Shown: positions 5,449 to 7,282 of the stretch, piece after piece
Layout of the letters: each line of letters starts with the position of its first letter
Position numbering within the stretch: the first letter of the stretch is position 1
NCBI GenBank assembly: GCA_014237955.1
Contig: JABABY010000098.1
Span: forward strand, 1-7,282
Reading direction: 5' to 3'
Origin: Planctomycetota bacterium
GTDB taxonomy: Bacteria; Planctomycetota; Planctomycetia; Pirellulales; UBA7805
Length of the DNA stretch: 7,282 bases
The notes under the pieces: model-generated
What the model saw: only the letters and a program-made list of their open reading frames with translations
The model's database searches: none
What the model was told of the DNA's origin: nothing
Translations under genes and position numbers: made by a program

Positions 5449-7282
5449 ATGACGGAATCAGTCTCTTCAACTTTCTACGACCGCAACTACGGTTGGATTC
5501 TCCTCATCTTTGCGCTGTCCATTCCGGCAGTCGCTTGCGGAATCTATATCAACGAGCAATCCAATAACAACAATATCAAGCAATGGCTACCCAAAGATGA
5601 TCTCGAAGAAACAAAGATCTATGACGAATTTCGCAGACATTTTGGTACCGACGAGTATGCCATTGTAAGCTGGAAAGGATGCACTCTCGACGACCCGAGA
5701 TTGCAACGCTTTGCAAAATTAGCCCGTGAGTATCACGACGAGTATGGCGACAAACTATTTAAGAAGGTGCAAACGGGCCCCGAATTGCTCGCACAACTTC
5801 AAAAAAAACCCTTTGGTCTGAGTGAGACGCTTGCCCGGAAGCGCCTCACATCTATCCTTATTGGTCGAGACAATAAAGCCAGTGCCGCAGTCATCGAATT
5901 AACGGAGAAGGGAGATGATGATCGGCAGGCGTCCGTTGCCGCGTTGCATGAGATCCTCGAAAAGGAAATCAAGCTTCCCTCAGACGATATTCATATGGCT
6001 GGCGATGCCGTTACAAATGCGGCCGTTGATGTTGAAAGCCAAAAGGCAATGAACTCGCTAGTCGTTTATTCGATGCTGGTTGCACTCGCTTGTGCTCTTT
6101 TGAGCCTACGAAGTTGGAAACTAGTGGTTGTGATCTTTATCGCAGCAATTTTTTCCTCTACTCTCGCTGAGTCACTGGTTCCCGCATTAGGCGGGCAGAT
6201 GAATCTCGTCCTGGTCGTGATGCCCGCACTTATCTATGTGCTAAGTCTTTCCGCTGGTGTCCATCTGGTGAATTATTATCGCGACGCAGTCAGAGAATTT
6301 GGCGCCGCGAAGGCACCACTTATCGCTGTGAAGCATGCCTGGCTGCCTTGCATGCTGGCCGCCGGAACGACCGCCGTCGGGTTGGCCTCGTTGTCAGTGA
6401 GCAAAATTGTTCCGGTCAAAGATTTTGGTAAATATTCGGCAATTGGAATTGCTGCGAGCTTGATCGTCTTGTTTTTGCTTCTTCCTGCAATGCTGGTGTT
6501 CTCGCAAAACTTTTCCTGGAGAAAAGAGGGCCGCAAAACCACTCAGCCCAACGTTTTGGCGAGGCCGCACAAATTCGACTCTTTTGTTCAACTTGTCGCA
6601 AAATGTGTCCTGAACCAGCACATACTGGTGTCCTTTGTTTGCTTGGCAATCCTAGGATTTTTCGGCTGGGGCGCAATTTTCATTAATACTTCCGTAAAGC
6701 CTGCCCGCTTTTTTCCCGAAGACCACCGTTTGATTGCCGACTATCATTGGCTAGCGAGCCCCGAAAGATTTGGAAATCAGATTCCGCTTGAGATCATGGT
6801 GGAATTTGACCGCAAGCGGTCACCGCTGACCACACTGAGCCAATTGCAGCTGGTTGAAGAAATCGAGAAGGAACTCGTTACGAGTCAATCCAAGTACGTA
6901 ACCGCCTCCATTTCTGCCGTTACTTTTGCACCAGAGTTGGACGATACTCACTACACGCGTTACGTGATGAACAAACGCATTGCTGATGCGCGTAGTGATT
7001 ATGGAAAAGTCCATTACTACAGCTACGAGGATCCTAATAAGCAGGCTTCCTCTTTTCCTCCCTCGTCGCCGACCAGCGATGAAACCAAAAGCGAAACCGC
7101 TGTTGCGGGGACTGAGGCAGAACCTCAAGTCGGCAAGGATATCTGGCGCATTAGTACCCGATTGGGACCTAATGACGATGATTACGATGAAGTCATTGCA
7201 AAGATCGAAAAGAATGTTAATGGCTATCTCAAAAGGCGCGGCCAACTGAGTGTCGAAAAGCGGCAAAAAGCCACTGAGCAAT
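5449..7282 (+). CDS. MMPL/RND-family transporter, 3' end beyond window
   Basis: An inner-membrane RND-superfamily permease of the MMPL type; relatives export lipids or other hydrophobic compounds using the proton gradient. 611 codons are visible without a stop, and the gene continues past the window edge. The layout is that of the family: TM1 at 14-34, a first periplasmic domain at about 36-200 (WLPKDD near its start), then a five-helix bundle at roughly 203-222, 225-248, 252-275, 299-320 and 329-350, a cytoplasmic loop, TM7 at 391-413, and a second periplasmic domain with a Ser/Pro/Glu-rich insertion at about 533-565. The remaining TM helices should lie beyond 7282. ATG 5449 sits directly before the first helix; the only Shine-Dalgarno-like sequence is a weak AGAAGA at 5434-5439. 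TM4 reads LSLSAGVHLVNYY (265-277) and lacks the Asp often found there. It is divergent from the reductase-aminotransferase gene, which suggests the exported substrate may be that enzyme's lipid product. Confidence 0.85.
   Translation, partial: MTESVSSTFYDRNYGWILLIFALSIPAVACGIYINEQSNNNNIKQWLPKDDLEETKIYDEFRRHFGTDEYAIVSWKGCTLDDPRLQRFAKLAREYHDEYGDKLFKKVQTGPELLAQLQKKPFGLSETLARKRLTSILIGRDNKASAAVIELTEKGDDDRQASVAALHEILEKEIKLPSDDIHMAGDAVTNAAVDVESQKAMNSLVVYSMLVALACALLSLRSWKLVVVIFIAAIFSSTLAESLVPALGGQMNLVLVVMPALIYVLSLSAGVHLVNYYRDAVREFGAAKAPLIAVKHAWLPCMLAAGTTAVGLASLSVSKIVPVKDFGKYSAIGIAASLIVLFLLLPAMLVFSQNFSWRKEGRKTTQPNVLARPHKFDSFVQLVAKCVLNQHILVSFVCLAILGFFGWGAIFINTSVKPARFFPEDHRLIADYHWLASPERFGNQIPLEIMVEFDRKRSPLTTLSQLQLVEEIEKELVTSQSKYVTASISAVTFAPELDDTHYTRYVMNKRIADARSDYGKVHYYSYEDPNKQASSFPPSSPTSDETKSETAVAGTEAEPQVGKDIWRISTRLGPNDDDYDEVIAKIEKNVNGYLKRRGQLSVEKRQKATEQ

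Noticed and set aside
5166..5567. Open frame of 133 codons on the plus strand across the divergent spacer
   Set aside because: It has no ribosome binding site or recognisable family, its composition is not coding-like, and it overlaps the start of the transporter gene by about 120 bp in another frame.
5801..5808. Run of eight As inside the transporter gene as another frameshift site
   Set aside because: The reading frame continues cleanly on both sides with good family-like sequence, so there is no evidence of slippage.
6820..7281. 153-codon open frame antisense to the transporter gene
   Set aside because: The plus strand here encodes a clear periplasmic domain continuous with the transporter. 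The antisense frame is hydrophobic or Arg-rich as expected from reverse reading.

Overview
The window looks like bacterial chromosome from a planctomycete-like organism. The grounds are indirect: a gingipain-type (C25) cysteine peptidase, a fused acyl reductase-aminotransferase, an MMPL/RND lipid-type exporter, moderate base composition, and genes often lacking a strong Shine-Dalgarno sequence. No rRNA, tRNA, insertion sequence, phage gene or CRISPR array is visible, and the phylum assignment is an inference.

Left part (1-2083, plus strand). A small gene starts at ATG 91 behind a good ribosome binding site. Its coding signal switches from frame 1 to frame 3 exactly at a canonical -1 slippery heptamer, A AAA AAC (276-282). 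Joined across that site it gives a 95-residue protein ending at TAG 375-377. That stop overlaps the most likely start (GTG 371) of the next gene, an exported C25-family cysteine peptidase of about 570 residues with a visible His/Cys catalytic pair. The two genes look translationally coupled. The frame switch may be programmed frameshifting, a disrupted gene, or a homopolymer sequencing error.

Middle (2117-4927, minus strand). One large gene of 936 codons converges on the peptidase gene with a 33-bp gap. It fuses an N-terminal domain resembling cyanobacterial acyl-ACP reductase (Rossmann motif and active-site Cys present) to a C-terminal class III PLP aminotransferase resembling putrescine aminotransferase, through a low-complexity Asn/Gly/Ser linker. 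The domain order suggests acyl thioester -> fatty aldehyde -> fatty amine in one polypeptide.

Right part (4928-7282). A 521-bp divergent intergenic region is dense in inverted and direct repeats. It contains an extended -10 promoter (5292-5300) that overlaps a 15-bp palindrome and points at the next gene. From ATG 5449 an MMPL/RND-family transporter runs off the window edge (611 codons seen). MMPL proteins commonly export lipids, so the reductase-aminotransferase and the transporter may form a divergently transcribed module that makes and exports an amino-lipid. That link is inference from adjacency and family knowledge.
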